This document shows, piece after piece, positions 9,211-17,395 of a DNA stretch of 64,000 nucleotides. The DNA is from Desulfobacterales bacterium (GTDB taxonomy: Bacteria; Desulfobacterota; Desulfobacteria; Desulfobacterales; JAQWFD01), in NCBI GenBank assembly GCA_028704555.1, contig JAQWFD010000005.1, forward strand, positions 1 through 64,000. The letters are read 5' to 3'. Numbering within the stretch: position 1 is the stretch's first letter; the number at the start of each line of letters is the position of its first letter. The notes below the pieces were generated by a model. That model made no database searches. It was not told the DNA's origin and saw only the letters and a program-made list of their open reading frames with translations. Both the position numbers and the translations under genes were made by a program.

Positions 9211-10301
9211 GAGGATTCTCCGGATGAACGGGAGCCCGAAGGCGGTGCATCGGTGCCGGAAAGGTCCTCGATAAATACATCCATCAGCTGGCCGGGATAG
9301 ACCGCCAGATCCTGCCGGCTGAAGCTGTATACGACCTGCAGAACACGGGTATCGACACGTTCGGTGCTGTCCCCGGTCAGCGAACGCTTGGGAATGACAT
9401 ACGGTTCGGTATATTCATAGGTCAGCTGGGTCTTTAACTTCGAGTTGCCGCGGACGGAGGCCACGGCCCGGGCATCGGGCCTGAAACGCCAGGCGTCATT
9501 TTCATTGATATCCGCCCGGACATGGAGACGGTCCAGGTTGCCCAGCAAAATTGGGGCAGGGGATACGACGGCGCTCTGTGCATATTCGCCCGGACGGATG
9601 TTGACCTGAAGGATGCTTCCTTCGACCGGCGCCTGTGCCCGCAGCAGATCGATATCCGTTTCTGCTTTCTGAACCTCGGCTTCGGCACCGGCAACGACCG
9701 CCTCGGCCACATCGATGTCCGCTTGCCAGGCACCGGCCTCCTGGAGCGCCAGGTTCGCCTTTGCCAGGGCCAGCCGGGCTTCCGCGGTCTGAACCGCATA
9801 CCGGCGGTTGTTCAGCTCTTCACGGCTCAGGGCCCCGGGGTCTGTTATGCTTTCGGCGGTTTGGAGTTGAAATTTCAGATTCTCAAGTTCGGCCCGTGCC
9901 TCAGACACCTTTGCCCGAAGAGGCGGAACAGATTCCTTCCGGGGCGCTTTGAGCAGTCGCTCCAGCGTTTTTCGGGCTTCGGCCACTTTTGTTTTACCAG
10001 CGTTCAGGGCAGCGCGCGCCTGGCGATCGTCAATCATGAACAGGGTATCCCCTTCACGGACTCGATCGGAGACCCTTACAAACACGCGGGTGACAATGCC
10101 TGAAACCGGCGCAGCGATGGAAATATTCCGGGTACCGGATTCGACGATGCCGGAACCGGAAATTTTATCGGAAAAAGGGGATCGGGGGGGATCGGCGATG
10201 GGAGCAGATGCCGGAACCGGTTTTTCCGACTGCATTACCATCCACAGGCCAAAGATAAACCCGGCAAGAGCCAGTATGGGAAACAGGTACTTTCGAATCA
10301 T
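9207..10301 (-). CDS. HlyD/DevB-family periplasmic adaptor protein
   Basis: From the ATG at 10301 (GAGG nine bases upstream) the product is 364 residues. It has an N-terminal membrane anchor (KYLFPILALAGFIFGLW), a lipoyl-like half around GSGIVESGTRNISIAAPVSG, a long helical hairpin rich in Ala, Glu and Arg, and the second lipoyl half near APVEGSILQVNIRPGEYA. This is the adaptor that bridges an inner-membrane transporter to the outer-membrane channel. A longer frame to 10412 exists but overlaps the ATPase gene and would hide the signal anchor. The gene follows the ATPase by 13 bp. Confidence 0.88.
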   Translation of the reverse strand: MIRKYLFPILALAGFIFGLWMVMQSEKPVPASAPIADPPRSPFSDKISGSGIVESGTRNISIAAPVSGIVTRVFVRVSDRVREGDTLFMIDDRQARAALNAGKTKVAEARKTLERLLKAPRKESVPPLRAKVSEARAELENLKFQLQTAESITDPGALSREELNNRRYAVQTAEARLALAKANLALQEAGAWQADIDVAEAVVAGAEAEVQKAETDIDLLRAQAPVEGSILQVNIRPGEYAQSAVVSPAPILLGNLDRLHVRADINENDAWRFRPDARAVASVRGNSKLKTQLTYEYTEPYVIPKRSLTGDSTERVDTRVLQVVYSFSRQDLAVYPGQLMDVFIEDLSGTDAPPSGSRSSGESS

Positions 10302-10314
10302 AAACAGGCCTCGT

Positions 10315-11025
10315 TTAATGGGCGATCTGGGACTCGACCGCCGTGATCCGGCCGTCATCCATCCGGGCGATGCGGTCTGCAAAGTTAAAAATACGGCTGT
10401 CGTGGGTGACAATGATCAGGGCACGGTTTTCGGACAGGGCTGTCTCTCTGAGAATCTTCATGACCCTCTGGCCGGTATCGGCGTCCAGTGCACTGGTGGG
10501 CTCGTCGCATACCACCAGCCGGGGCTGGTGGACCAGGGCCCGGGCAATGGCCACGCGCTGCTGTTGGCCGCCGGAAAGCTCGGACGGCCGGGCAAGGGCC
10601 CGGTCCTGCAATCCCACCTTTTCCAGAAGTTGCGCGGCCAGGGCAAATGATTGTTTTTGTGACCTGCCCAGAATCAGCAGGGGGACGGCCACATTCTCCA
10701 CGGCGGTCAGGGTGGGCAGCAGGTTGTAACTCTGGAAGACAAATCCGAGATTCTGCCCGCGGAATTTTGTTTTGCCTCTCGCCCCCATTGCGGCCATGTT
10801 GTGGTCAAATACACGGCACTGGCCTTCATCCAGATCCAGGATTCCGGCGATGACCGAAATCAGGGTGGTTTTGCCGCAGCCCGAAGGACCCACAAGCAGG
10901 AGCAGCTCCCCCATGCTTACGTCAAGATCCACGCCTCGCAGGGCCATGACCTTTGACGGACCGGTTGCATAGCTCTTGACGATGCCCCGGCAGAAGACGG
11001 CAGACGTTGGGTTTTTTTCTTCCAT
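10315..11025 (-). CDS. ABC transporter ATP-binding protein, DevA/LolD-type
   Basis: The 236-residue ATPase has Walker A GPSGCGKTTLI, Q-loop FVFQSYNLLPTLTAVEN, signature LSGGQQQRVAIARAL, Walker B LVVCDEPTSALD and a switch histidine (VTHDSR). It belongs to the MacB/LolD/DevA class that drives efflux or lipoprotein release rather than import. It lies 4 bp downstream of the permease and 13 bp upstream of the adaptor. That arrangement favours a DevBCA-like exporter. The substrate is unknown; glycolipid, lipid or drug are all possible. Confidence 0.9.
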   Translation of the reverse strand: MEEKNPTSAVFCRGIVKSYATGPSKVMALRGVDLDVSMGELLLLVGPSGCGKTTLISVIAGILDLDEGQCRVFDHNMAAMGARGKTKFRGQNLGFVFQSYNLLPTLTAVENVAVPLLILGRSQKQSFALAAQLLEKVGLQDRALARPSELSGGQQQRVAIARALVHQPRLVVCDEPTSALDADTGQRVMKILRETALSENRALIIVTHDSRIFNFADRIARMDDGRITAVESQIAH

Positions 11026-11029
11026 CCTG

Positions 11030-12190
11030 TCAGCTCTTGAATACGATTGCAGGTTCCAGCCGTATGATCTTCCGAATGCCGATCAGGGCGGACAATAAAC
11101 ATATCAGGATGATGGCCCCTCCTGAAAGCATCAGCAGCTCACGGGTCAGGCGAAAGGACAGCTCTGTGCCACCCAGAAGGTGCCCGAAAGCCGACGCCCC
11201 GCCCACGCCCAGTCCGTATCCGATGACGCCGACCACCAAAGATTGAAGAAGAATCATACGCAGGAGCATCGCATTTCCGGCCCCCATGGCTTTCAATGTG
11301 CCGAAATATCGAAGATTTTCGAGGATAAAGTTATAAAAAGTTTGGCCGGCGATGGCGGCGCCGATGATAAAGCCCAGCACAACCGCAATGCCAAAGTTGA
11401 TGGGAATTCCGGTATTTTTCATGAAATAGTCATAGGTCAGATCCTTGAATTTTTCTGCCGCGTAAGCTGACAGTCCTGTCTGCTGCACAATACGATCGCA
11501 GAGCGCGCCGATATCTTCGCCCTCAACTGCTTTGACCAGAATAAAGGACAGGAGCTTTCGTTCCCGCGGCGCAAAAATCGTGGCCCGGGTGTAGGTGGTA
11601 AACACCACCGGCTGGGACTGAAAGGTTCTGGACACCCGGCAGATGCCCACCACGACGGCCCGATGATCGTTAATTTCCAGGGTATCTCCGACGCTCAGGG
11701 GCCGGGGAGCGCCGCCGGGGACATCTGGAGGTTTTGCCAGCCGCGTCCTTGCCCCTGCGTCATTGACAATGATGGCGTCCTGCCGGTGCAGGTCACTTAA
11801 CCGCCCCTGTATCATTTCGGGCGGACCGCCGATCAGAGTGGCATCGTCCAGGCCGATAACGTTGCAGATCTGATAGTTTCCATTCTCGAGGCGGGCCTTG
11901 AGAAGCCCTTTGTACAGGGGTACCGCCCAGTCGACCCCCCGGACCCCCCGGACGCTGTACAGCTGCGTGTCCTGGAGGGGTTTTATATCGTCGATGAACT
12001 GCACTTTGGGGTCCATCACCCAGATGTCCGGCTGCGACAAATCGGTAATCGTACCATAGGTGCGGGTCATCAATCCGGTGAAAATGGCTGCCTGCTGGGT
12101 AATGAGCAGTGAAGCAAATGTCAGGCCCATAATTATGCCCAGATATTTGCCCCGATCGCCGATGAGCATCTTCAGAGCGATGGCGTACAT
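11030..12190 (-). CDS. ABC transporter permease, DevC/FtsX-like
   Basis: The likely start is the ATG at 12190, preceded by AGGAACAGG, giving 386 residues. An upstream ATG at 12244 is possible. One membrane helix near the N-terminus (YLGIIMGLTFASLLITQQAAIF) is followed by a large extracytoplasmic domain of about 200 residues and three C-terminal helices. This is the FtsX/MacB topology, and the WVMDPKVQFIDDIKPL region is DevC-like. It heads the operon permease-ATPase-adaptor-channel, which could span both membranes. Confidence 0.87.
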   Translation of the reverse strand: MYAIALKMLIGDRGKYLGIIMGLTFASLLITQQAAIFTGLMTRTYGTITDLSQPDIWVMDPKVQFIDDIKPLQDTQLYSVRGVRGVDWAVPLYKGLLKARLENGNYQICNVIGLDDATLIGGPPEMIQGRLSDLHRQDAIIVNDAGARTRLAKPPDVPGGAPRPLSVGDTLEINDHRAVVVGICRVSRTFQSQPVVFTTYTRATIFAPRERKLLSFILVKAVEGEDIGALCDRIVQQTGLSAYAAEKFKDLTYDYFMKNTGIPINFGIAVVLGFIIGAAIAGQTFYNFILENLRYFGTLKAMGAGNAMLLRMILLQSLVVGVIGYGLGVGGASAFGHLLGGTELSFRLTRELLMLSGGAIILICLLSALIGIRKIIRLEPAIVFKS

Positions 12191-12244
12191 GGCCTGTTCC
12201 TGTTTTTTTGATTGCGTATTGAGGATCGCTATCGCTTGAGGCAA

Positions 12245-12454
12245 AAGGCAAAACGTAAGAAGCTTTTATTTTGTAACATCCTCTATGATCAAGCCCTAAA
12301 AAATTGAAGTTCCAATGCTGTAAATTTATAATTACAAACAGGTGGGAAACCCGTCATGTCATATCCGGATATCGTGAGTGTGAAGTCGACTTTTTCAGCG
12401 AAGGGGGCTACTGTTTATTTTAATTGATTTATGATGCAAGGCAAGCATTAAAAT
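12245..12454. other. Intergenic region with repeat-family fragments
   Basis: The segment at about 12225-12250 (reverse) shares TTTTGCCTCAAGCGATAGCG with 46434-46456. At 12285-12296 there is ATGATCAAGCCC, identical to the terminus of the dispersed repeat family described elsewhere. No gene is supported. A 23-codon forward frame starting near 12355 is too short to judge. Confidence 0.35.
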
Positions 12455-13318
12455 TTAGTTGTCTTCATTCAGCACCCTGTTTAGGGCCTGCGGAATTTTT
12501 TCAATCAGTTCAAAAACCTGGGTTGCAGGACTTGGATTGACGTAATAGCCGGTCCAGCGGTTAACCTTTGCAGCCAGAACAGCTGCGTCTGTCATTTTAA
12601 AATCAGCGCAGCACAGGACGGAAAGCAATCCGGTCATTGTATCTCCCGTGCCGCCAATCGCCTCCATTGCCTCAAAGGAGGGATGATCCACAGTTTGGAC
12701 CAGCTGTTTCTCATGAGCAATGTAGTCTGATTCACCTTTGACCAGCAGATACCTGGCAGCATTATGGTGCTGATAGGCCTGACGGATCAAGTCGGGCACA
12801 TTGTCATTGGCGTGAAGGATAAATCCTCGCGTGTAAAAAGGGTGGGGTGCAAGTTCATCTGCAAGAAAAGCCAATTCGCCGACATCCGGTGTGAAAAAAT
12901 CATAGGATTCGGATTGGCCGCTCATTTTGGCGGCGTACATAAAACCGGCGTCGGCAATCAGGATCGGTCGCTTTTGCATCGTTTCAACGGCAAGCAGGAC
13001 TTTGTTGTGCCAGTCTACATCCGGTTGCAGGTAGTGAAAAGTCAAAACCTGGAAATCAAACTCTTGCAAATGCTGTGCGAGAAATTGATACAGTTTGCGA
13101 CTGCCGTCTCCCTTGCCTGTGTCCCCAACCAAAAAAGCATAAATCTCCGGGCAGTGGACGCACTCGGAAGCCTTGAGTGCAGCTCCGATGAGCGCCGGGG
13201 TGCATCGATTGATGTCGATGCGTCGGCCATTTATTTCAATCTGGTTGTCGATCAAACGGGCTTTTCCGTGAATCAAGGGTAATTGAAGGTCTGGAACAGT
13301 ACCGACGATGCCTATCAT
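12455..13318 (-). CDS. NAD(P)H-hydrate dehydratase-like / ribokinase-fold protein
   Basis: The 287-residue protein carries the ATP- or ADP-binding signature GGTGDTMTGLLSVL near its C-terminal third. This is the GxGD motif of ribokinase-fold enzymes, including ADP-dependent NAD(P)H-hydrate dehydratase. The segment ILIADAGFMYAAKM and PDVGELAFLADE also fit the dehydratase half. A full bifunctional Nnr lies elsewhere in the window (51381-52955), so this is a shorter paralogue of uncertain substrate. Its ATG overlaps the stop of the DUF3343 gene (ATGA), so translation is probably coupled. The link to a DUF3343 protein may point to sulfur or selenium handling, but this is inference. Confidence 0.7.
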   Translation of the reverse strand: MIGIVGTVPDLQLPLIHGKARLIDNQIEINGRRIDINRCTPALIGAALKASECVHCPEIYAFLVGDTGKGDGSRKLYQFLAQHLQEFDFQVLTFHYLQPDVDWHNKVLLAVETMQKRPILIADAGFMYAAKMSGQSESYDFFTPDVGELAFLADELAPHPFYTRGFILHANDNVPDLIRQAYQHHNAARYLLVKGESDYIAHEKQLVQTVDHPSFEAMEAIGGTGDTMTGLLSVLCCADFKMTDAAVLAAKVNRWTGYYVNPSPATQVFELIEKIPQALNRVLNEDN

Positions 13319-13860
13319 TTTCGAAGTAACTCCTCATATGCCAGCTCAAGGGCGTACCCACAAAGGGTGTGCCCCAAATCTTTGGGTCGGGGGGCTTCAG
13401 CCAAAGTTTTGCCTACCATTTCCTGGGCCAGATACGGAACATCCGGGCACCCCCCACCGGAGATGTTTACTATTTTCCTGTCCTTTTTGCTGATGGTGAT
13501 TTTCATGTTGGCCGCGCGCACCATGAGGTATTCACCAAAGTCCTTGGTTTGAAAAAGGCTGACGGGTTCAAGGAGCGGTGCTGTCACCGGAACAACTTTA
13601 AGGGGAGATATGTCTGCATTGTCAAGCTCCCGCAAAATATTGAGTTCTTCTATCAGCGGAAATTCGATGACCAGATCGCATCCGGTTTGAATAGACGGGG
13701 GCGGGCCCATGACCCGAATACACCATCCCGCCTGCTTCAGAATCTTTTCGGCTTGAATAACGTCACTGGTATTTTCGAAAACCAGAATGCCAAAATCGGC
13801 GGACGGGCCCCGCTGTTTTTTATTTGGTGTCGGTTTTCTCTTTTTGAAGAATCTGAGCAC
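13315..13860 (-). CDS. DUF3343 (putative Se/S carrier-like) protein
   Basis: The 181-residue protein starts at GTG 13860, with AAGGGA six bases upstream. After a basic N-terminus, residues about 22-95 (FGILVFENTSDVIQAEKILKQAGW, then MGPPPSIQTGCDLVIEF) match DUF3343, proposed as a Se/S-carrier-like domain because it is often fused to or next to TusA/YedF proteins. The C-terminal part contains NISGGGCPDVPYLAQEMVGKTL and LGHTLCGYALELA, with two cysteines. It sits 3 bp downstream of a decayed TusA-like gene and overlaps the kinase-like gene. Function is unproven. Confidence 0.72.
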   Translation of the reverse strand: MLRFFKKRKPTPNKKQRGPSADFGILVFENTSDVIQAEKILKQAGWCIRVMGPPPSIQTGCDLVIEFPLIEELNILRELDNADISPLKVVPVTAPLLEPVSLFQTKDFGEYLMVRAANMKITISKKDRKIVNISGGGCPDVPYLAQEMVGKTLAEAPRPKDLGHTLCGYALELAYEELLRK

Positions 13861-13863
13861 GGC

Positions 13864-14005
13864 TTATCCCTTCGTAATTGTGATTCGATAACCTTTTCCT
13901 TCCGGAAATACTTCGTTGACCCTGCACCCCTGACTTTCAGCCATTTCCACTTTGCCCTCTCATGGCGCAATCGATCCCGATACGCAGTCCACGCACGTTA
14001 CTCAT
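13864..14005 (-). pseudogene. TusA/YedF-like gene remnant (internal deletion and frameshift)
   Basis: From an ATG at 14005 the frame reads MSNVRGL, like the start of a TusA protein, then LRIGIDCAM without the expected CPxP segment between. After a +1 shift near 13950 a second frame reads KVEMAESQGCRV followed by EGKGYRITITKG and a TAA at 13864-13866. That tail is typical of TusA/YedF proteins. The piece is therefore best read as a TusA-like gene with an internal deletion and a frameshift. It lies directly upstream of DUF3343, its usual partner. A short peptide from an internal ATG could still be made. A sequencing error could explain the shift but not the missing CPxP. Confidence 0.45.
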
Positions 14006-14341
14006 TTTTTTTTCGATTTTTTTTACGGCATAACACCATTTTGATAAGCAAACCAAGATGACGCCTTGTACAATAGGAAATATTGATATGTCAAATATCA
14101 AATATTGATATATAGGACAGTTTTTATCGAAAATTCCAATACACTTTCAGTACTTCAGTACGCCTTGCCTCCGGGAAAAATCCCTCAGTGCCCCGGGCCT
14201 GTCCCCTGGGGCGGGCTTGATCATAACTGCGGCCACCACTCCGTCCCGCCCATTGCCGGTTTCTCCAGCACGATCCGGGGAAAAGATTTTACGGATTTTA
14301 TCTCCGACCTCTGACTTTTGATCTCTGGCTAATCTGTCCCT
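14006..14341. other. Intergenic region with a repeat copy
   Basis: The stretch contains two A/T homopolymer runs near 14003-14033, a tandem ATATCAAATATTGATAT-type palindrome near 14090-14110, and one copy of the dispersed repeat family (14213-14285). No gene is supported here. Confidence 0.5.
14213..14285 (+). repeat. Dispersed palindromic repeat family A, copy 1
   Basis: This copy starts GGGCTTGATCATAACTGCGG and continues to CCCGCCCATTGCCGG, then CTCCAGCACGATCCGGGG. The same blocks in the same order occur at 54153 and, more diverged, at 58267. Related inverted copies lie at 47381-47525 and 54261-54407. It is intergenic, beside the 3' end of the MarR gene. Confidence 0.7.
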
Positions 14342-14854
14342 TCACGCCTTCTCGTCATGCAGAGGCCCTGCCGCCAGTATGGCGGAGGCCTCGATTTTTT
14401 TTGCGGACATCATATCGACCAGCCGTCGCAGTGAACTCAGGATCATTAATTGTTCCCATTCTTCTATTTCTGAAAATTGTTCCATGAATGTTTCCTGAAG
14501 GGGCGGAGGGGCTTTATCAAGTAATTGCCGGCAGTTTTCAGTCAGTTGGATCTCTACCCGTCTTTTATCGAAAGGGCTTCTTTTTTTGGTGATGAGCTCT
14601 TTTTTTATCAAGCGTGACAATATGTCCGTAACTGTCCCCTGGCTCAGACTGATTGATTTGCCTAACTCGGTAACGGACATTTGGTCGTGATTTGATATCT
14701 CCTGGAGAATGACCAGCTGGGGGCCGGTCAACCCATATTCACGGCTCAGTTTTTTGGAGTGGAGATCAATGGCCTGAATGATTTTCCGGAGCGAAATAAG
14801 CACTTCTTTGCACAACTGCGGCGATTTGTTATTGTGTGTTTCTGATTGATTCAT
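14342..14854 (-). CDS. MarR-family regulator, possibly EctR/GbsR-like
   Basis: From the ATG at 14854 (AAAGG upstream) the product is 170 residues. The central winged helix is clear: LTGPQLVILQEISNHDQMSVTELGKSISLSQGTVTDILSRLIKKELI, then the wing KRSPFDKRRVEIQLTE. It is transcribed away from proVWX. MarR-type EctR and GbsR proteins control compatible-solute genes, so control of the adjacent betaine transporter is a reasonable inference. A candidate palindrome over the proV -10 region (15096-15119) could be its operator. No ligand-binding residues can be assigned. Confidence 0.85.
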   Translation of the reverse strand: MNQSETHNNKSPQLCKEVLISLRKIIQAIDLHSKKLSREYGLTGPQLVILQEISNHDQMSVTELGKSISLSQGTVTDILSRLIKKELITKKRSPFDKRRVEIQLTENCRQLLDKAPPPLQETFMEQFSEIEEWEQLMILSSLRRLVDMMSAKKIEASAILAAGPLHDEKA

Positions 14855-15288
14855 AATGTGTGCCTTTATGGTTGAAAAATAAATAACATGGCGAAATCCT
14901 GTCCCACCGCCCATCGTGCATTTTGTGTATCCTGAATTTTTCGAAAATATCCTGTTCAGATATTTTTTTCAAGTTTGATTCCACTGACAGTCCCAGGTGG
15001 TGGAGGTAACCGGTTTGATCGAGTCTGATATTAAGCCTGCCCAATATAAAATAGTTTGTAAAATGGAACAAATATATTGAACACGATGAAACCATATATA
15101 CATGGGTTATAATGTATATTTAACCAAAGATGCTTGGATTATAAAGCGGTAAAAATAATAAAGCCATTGTTTTTAGCGCTAAAGACATGTATAAATATTG
15201 GATACAATGCAATTTGTCCAATCGCATGGATCGGAGCTCGGAGCTCGGATAACCAATAACTGGTAACAGCTAATCAATAGAAAGTCAT
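14855..15288. promoter_or_regulatory. Divergent regulatory region of the MarR gene and proVWX
   Basis: This 434-bp AT-rich region has no gene. A good -10 (TATAAT) lies at 15108-15113 on the plus strand, with a poor -35 about 17 bp upstream. It sits inside an inverted repeat ATATACAT-N8-ATGTATAT (15096-15119). A GAGCTCGGAGCTCGG tandem lies near 15234-15248. The palindrome over the -10 suggests repression of proV; this is inference. Confidence 0.45.
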
Positions 15289-16482
15289 ATGGGAAACAAA
15301 ATCAGAATCAGTAATTTGATAAAAATCTTTGGCAAGCATCCGGAGAAGGCATTGAAAATGCTTGATGCCGGGATGTCAAAGGATGAAATTTTTAAAAAGA
15401 CAAAACAGAGTGTCGGGGTCGCCGATGTCAGCTTTGATGTGGCAGAGGGAGAAATCCTGGTTATTATGGGGCTTTCGGGAAGTGGTAAATCGACCCTCGT
15501 CAGATGTATCAACCGGCTGATAGAGCCCACCCGGGGGAAGGTTTACGTGGATGGTCAGGATATTACCACATTGACGCCCCTGGAGCTTCGGATGGTACGG
15601 CAGCAGAAATTCGGAATGGTATTTCAGAATTTTGCGCTGTTTCCTCACCGCACAGTGCTGCAGAATACGGGGTACGGGCTCGAGGTAAAGGGCATGGAAA
15701 AATCCATACGGCATAAAAAAGCAATGGAATCCCTTGAACTGGTGGGTCTTGCCGGCTGGGAAAATTCTTATCCCAGCCAACTCAGCGGTGGAATGCAGCA
15801 GCGGGTGGGGCTGGCAAGGGCGCTGGCCCTGGATCCGGATATTTTATTGATGGATGAGGCCTTCAGCGCATTGGATCCGCTGATCCGGAAAAATATGCAG
15901 GATGAACTGCTGGATCTTCAGGAACGGGTGCAAAAGACCATCGTGTTTATCAGTCATGATCTGGACGAAGCACTGAAGCTCGGAGACCGGATCATATTGA
16001 TGAAGGACGGGCAGATCGTGCAGGCAGGCACGCCAGAGGATATTCTCACAAATCCGGCAACCGACTATGTGGCCCGGTTTGTGGCAGACGTCGATATCTC
16101 AAAAGTCCTGACCGCCGAATCCATAATGAAAAAGAGTAAGGCGGTTGGGAATTTGAAAAATGACGGGCCCCGAACAGCGCTGAGAAAAATGGAGCAGGCC
16201 GATATTTCAAGTCTGTTCATTGTTAAAAAAGACAACACGCTCAGGGGAATCATATCTGCCGAAGATGCAGCCATTGCATTGAAAGCGAACAACCATGATC
16301 TTGAAAAGATTCTGAGAAGCGATATCACGACGGTACCACCCGATACGCCGGCTTCCGATCTGGTCGATATTATGAAAGATCTGCCATATCCCCTGGCGGT
16401 TGTTTCTGACGGCAACAAGCTCATCGGGGTGATTGTGCGAGGGACACTGCTGGCAGCACTGGCAAATGGAGGCCGCTCATGA
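15289..16482 (+). CDS. proV: Glycine betaine/proline ABC transporter ATPase
   Basis: The 397-residue protein has Walker A GLSGSGKSTLVRCINRL, Q-loop MVFQNFALFPHRTVLQNTGYGLE, signature LSGGMQQRVGLARALA and Walker B ILLMDEAFSALDPLIRKNMQ. These are classic for ProV/OpuAA. Two C-terminal CBS motifs (about 280-395) act as ionic-strength sensors in the OpuA/ProU family. It is the first gene of proVWX, and its stop overlaps the proW start. It energises uptake of betaine-type osmoprotectants at the inner membrane. Confidence 0.94.
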   Translation: MGNKIRISNLIKIFGKHPEKALKMLDAGMSKDEIFKKTKQSVGVADVSFDVAEGEILVIMGLSGSGKSTLVRCINRLIEPTRGKVYVDGQDITTLTPLELRMVRQQKFGMVFQNFALFPHRTVLQNTGYGLEVKGMEKSIRHKKAMESLELVGLAGWENSYPSQLSGGMQQRVGLARALALDPDILLMDEAFSALDPLIRKNMQDELLDLQERVQKTIVFISHDLDEALKLGDRIILMKDGQIVQAGTPEDILTNPATDYVARFVADVDISKVLTAESIMKKSKAVGNLKNDGPRTALRKMEQADISSLFIVKKDNTLRGIISAEDAAIALKANNHDLEKILRSDITTVPPDTPASDLVDIMKDLPYPLAVVSDGNKLIGVIVRGTLLAALANGGRS

Positions 16483-17327
16483 TGGGAGCTTTCATACCTG
16501 GCATACCGGTTGGAGAGGCTGTTGAATCGCTTATTGATTTTCTGGTTGATCATTTTTCGGGTATGACGAAGGTGATTTCGGATATTACCGAAAGTGGGAT
16601 TGACCTGCTGATCGATGTGATGGGGTTTATACCTCCATGGCTGTTTATTGTACTTTTGTCTTTAGCGGCATGGGGTGTGACCAAACGAAAAGGGGTTGCC
16701 ATATTCTGCTTTCTGGGCTTTTTTCTGATTGACAATATGGGCTTGTGGCAGACCATGATCAGTACGCTTGCGCTGGTTTGCATCGCAACGCTGGCAACGA
16801 TTGCGATGGGAATTCCGTTAGGTATTCTGGCTGCTTTGAATCATGTGGTTTACAAAATACTCATGCCGGTTCTTGATTTTATGCAGACCATGCCGGCCTT
16901 TGTTTATCTGATTCCGGCGATACCGTTTTTTGGATTGGGCAAAGTGGCGGCTATTTTTTCAACGGTGATTTTTGCGGTGCCTCCGGCGATCCGATTAACC
17001 TGCCTCGGCATAAAACAGGTGCCTGATGACCTAATTGAGGCGGCAGATTCATTTGGTTCTAATCGGTGGCAGAAACTGTTTAAACTCCAGATACCCATGG
17101 CGACGCCCACCATCATGGCCGGAGTAAATCAGACGATCATGCTGGCGCTTTCGATGGTTGTCATTGCCTCTATGATTGGCGCCAAAGGCCTTGGCGGCGA
17201 AGTCTGGAAAGCCATCCAGAGACTACAGCCGGGAAAGGGGTTTGAAGCGGGGCTCAGTATCGTGATTCTCGCCATAGTCCTGGATCGGATTATGCAGCAG
17301 CTGGGCAGACGAAAAATATTAGACTGA
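16479..17327 (+). CDS. proW: Glycine betaine ABC transporter permease
   Basis: The 282-residue permease has about six membrane spans and the binding-protein-dependent EAA loop (EAADSFGSNRWQKLFKLQIPMATPTIMAGVNQTIMLALSMVVIASMIGA). This is nearly canonical ProW/OpuAB sequence. It overlaps proV by 4 bp (ATGA), so translation is coupled. The N-terminus has an amphipathic stretch and two early hydrophobic segments. It forms the membrane channel of the osmoprotectant importer. Confidence 0.93.
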   Translation: MMGAFIPGIPVGEAVESLIDFLVDHFSGMTKVISDITESGIDLLIDVMGFIPPWLFIVLLSLAAWGVTKRKGVAIFCFLGFFLIDNMGLWQTMISTLALVCIATLATIAMGIPLGILAALNHVVYKILMPVLDFMQTMPAFVYLIPAIPFFGLGKVAAIFSTVIFAVPPAIRLTCLGIKQVPDDLIEAADSFGSNRWQKLFKLQIPMATPTIMAGVNQTIMLALSMVVIASMIGAKGLGGEVWKAIQRLQPGKGFEAGLSIVILAIVLDRIMQQLGRRKILD

Positions 17328-17395
17328 TATGAATGACATTCATTATAACGTGCGAATATTATGGTTCCGGCCCGGCCGGACCAGGAGGTAAGTAA

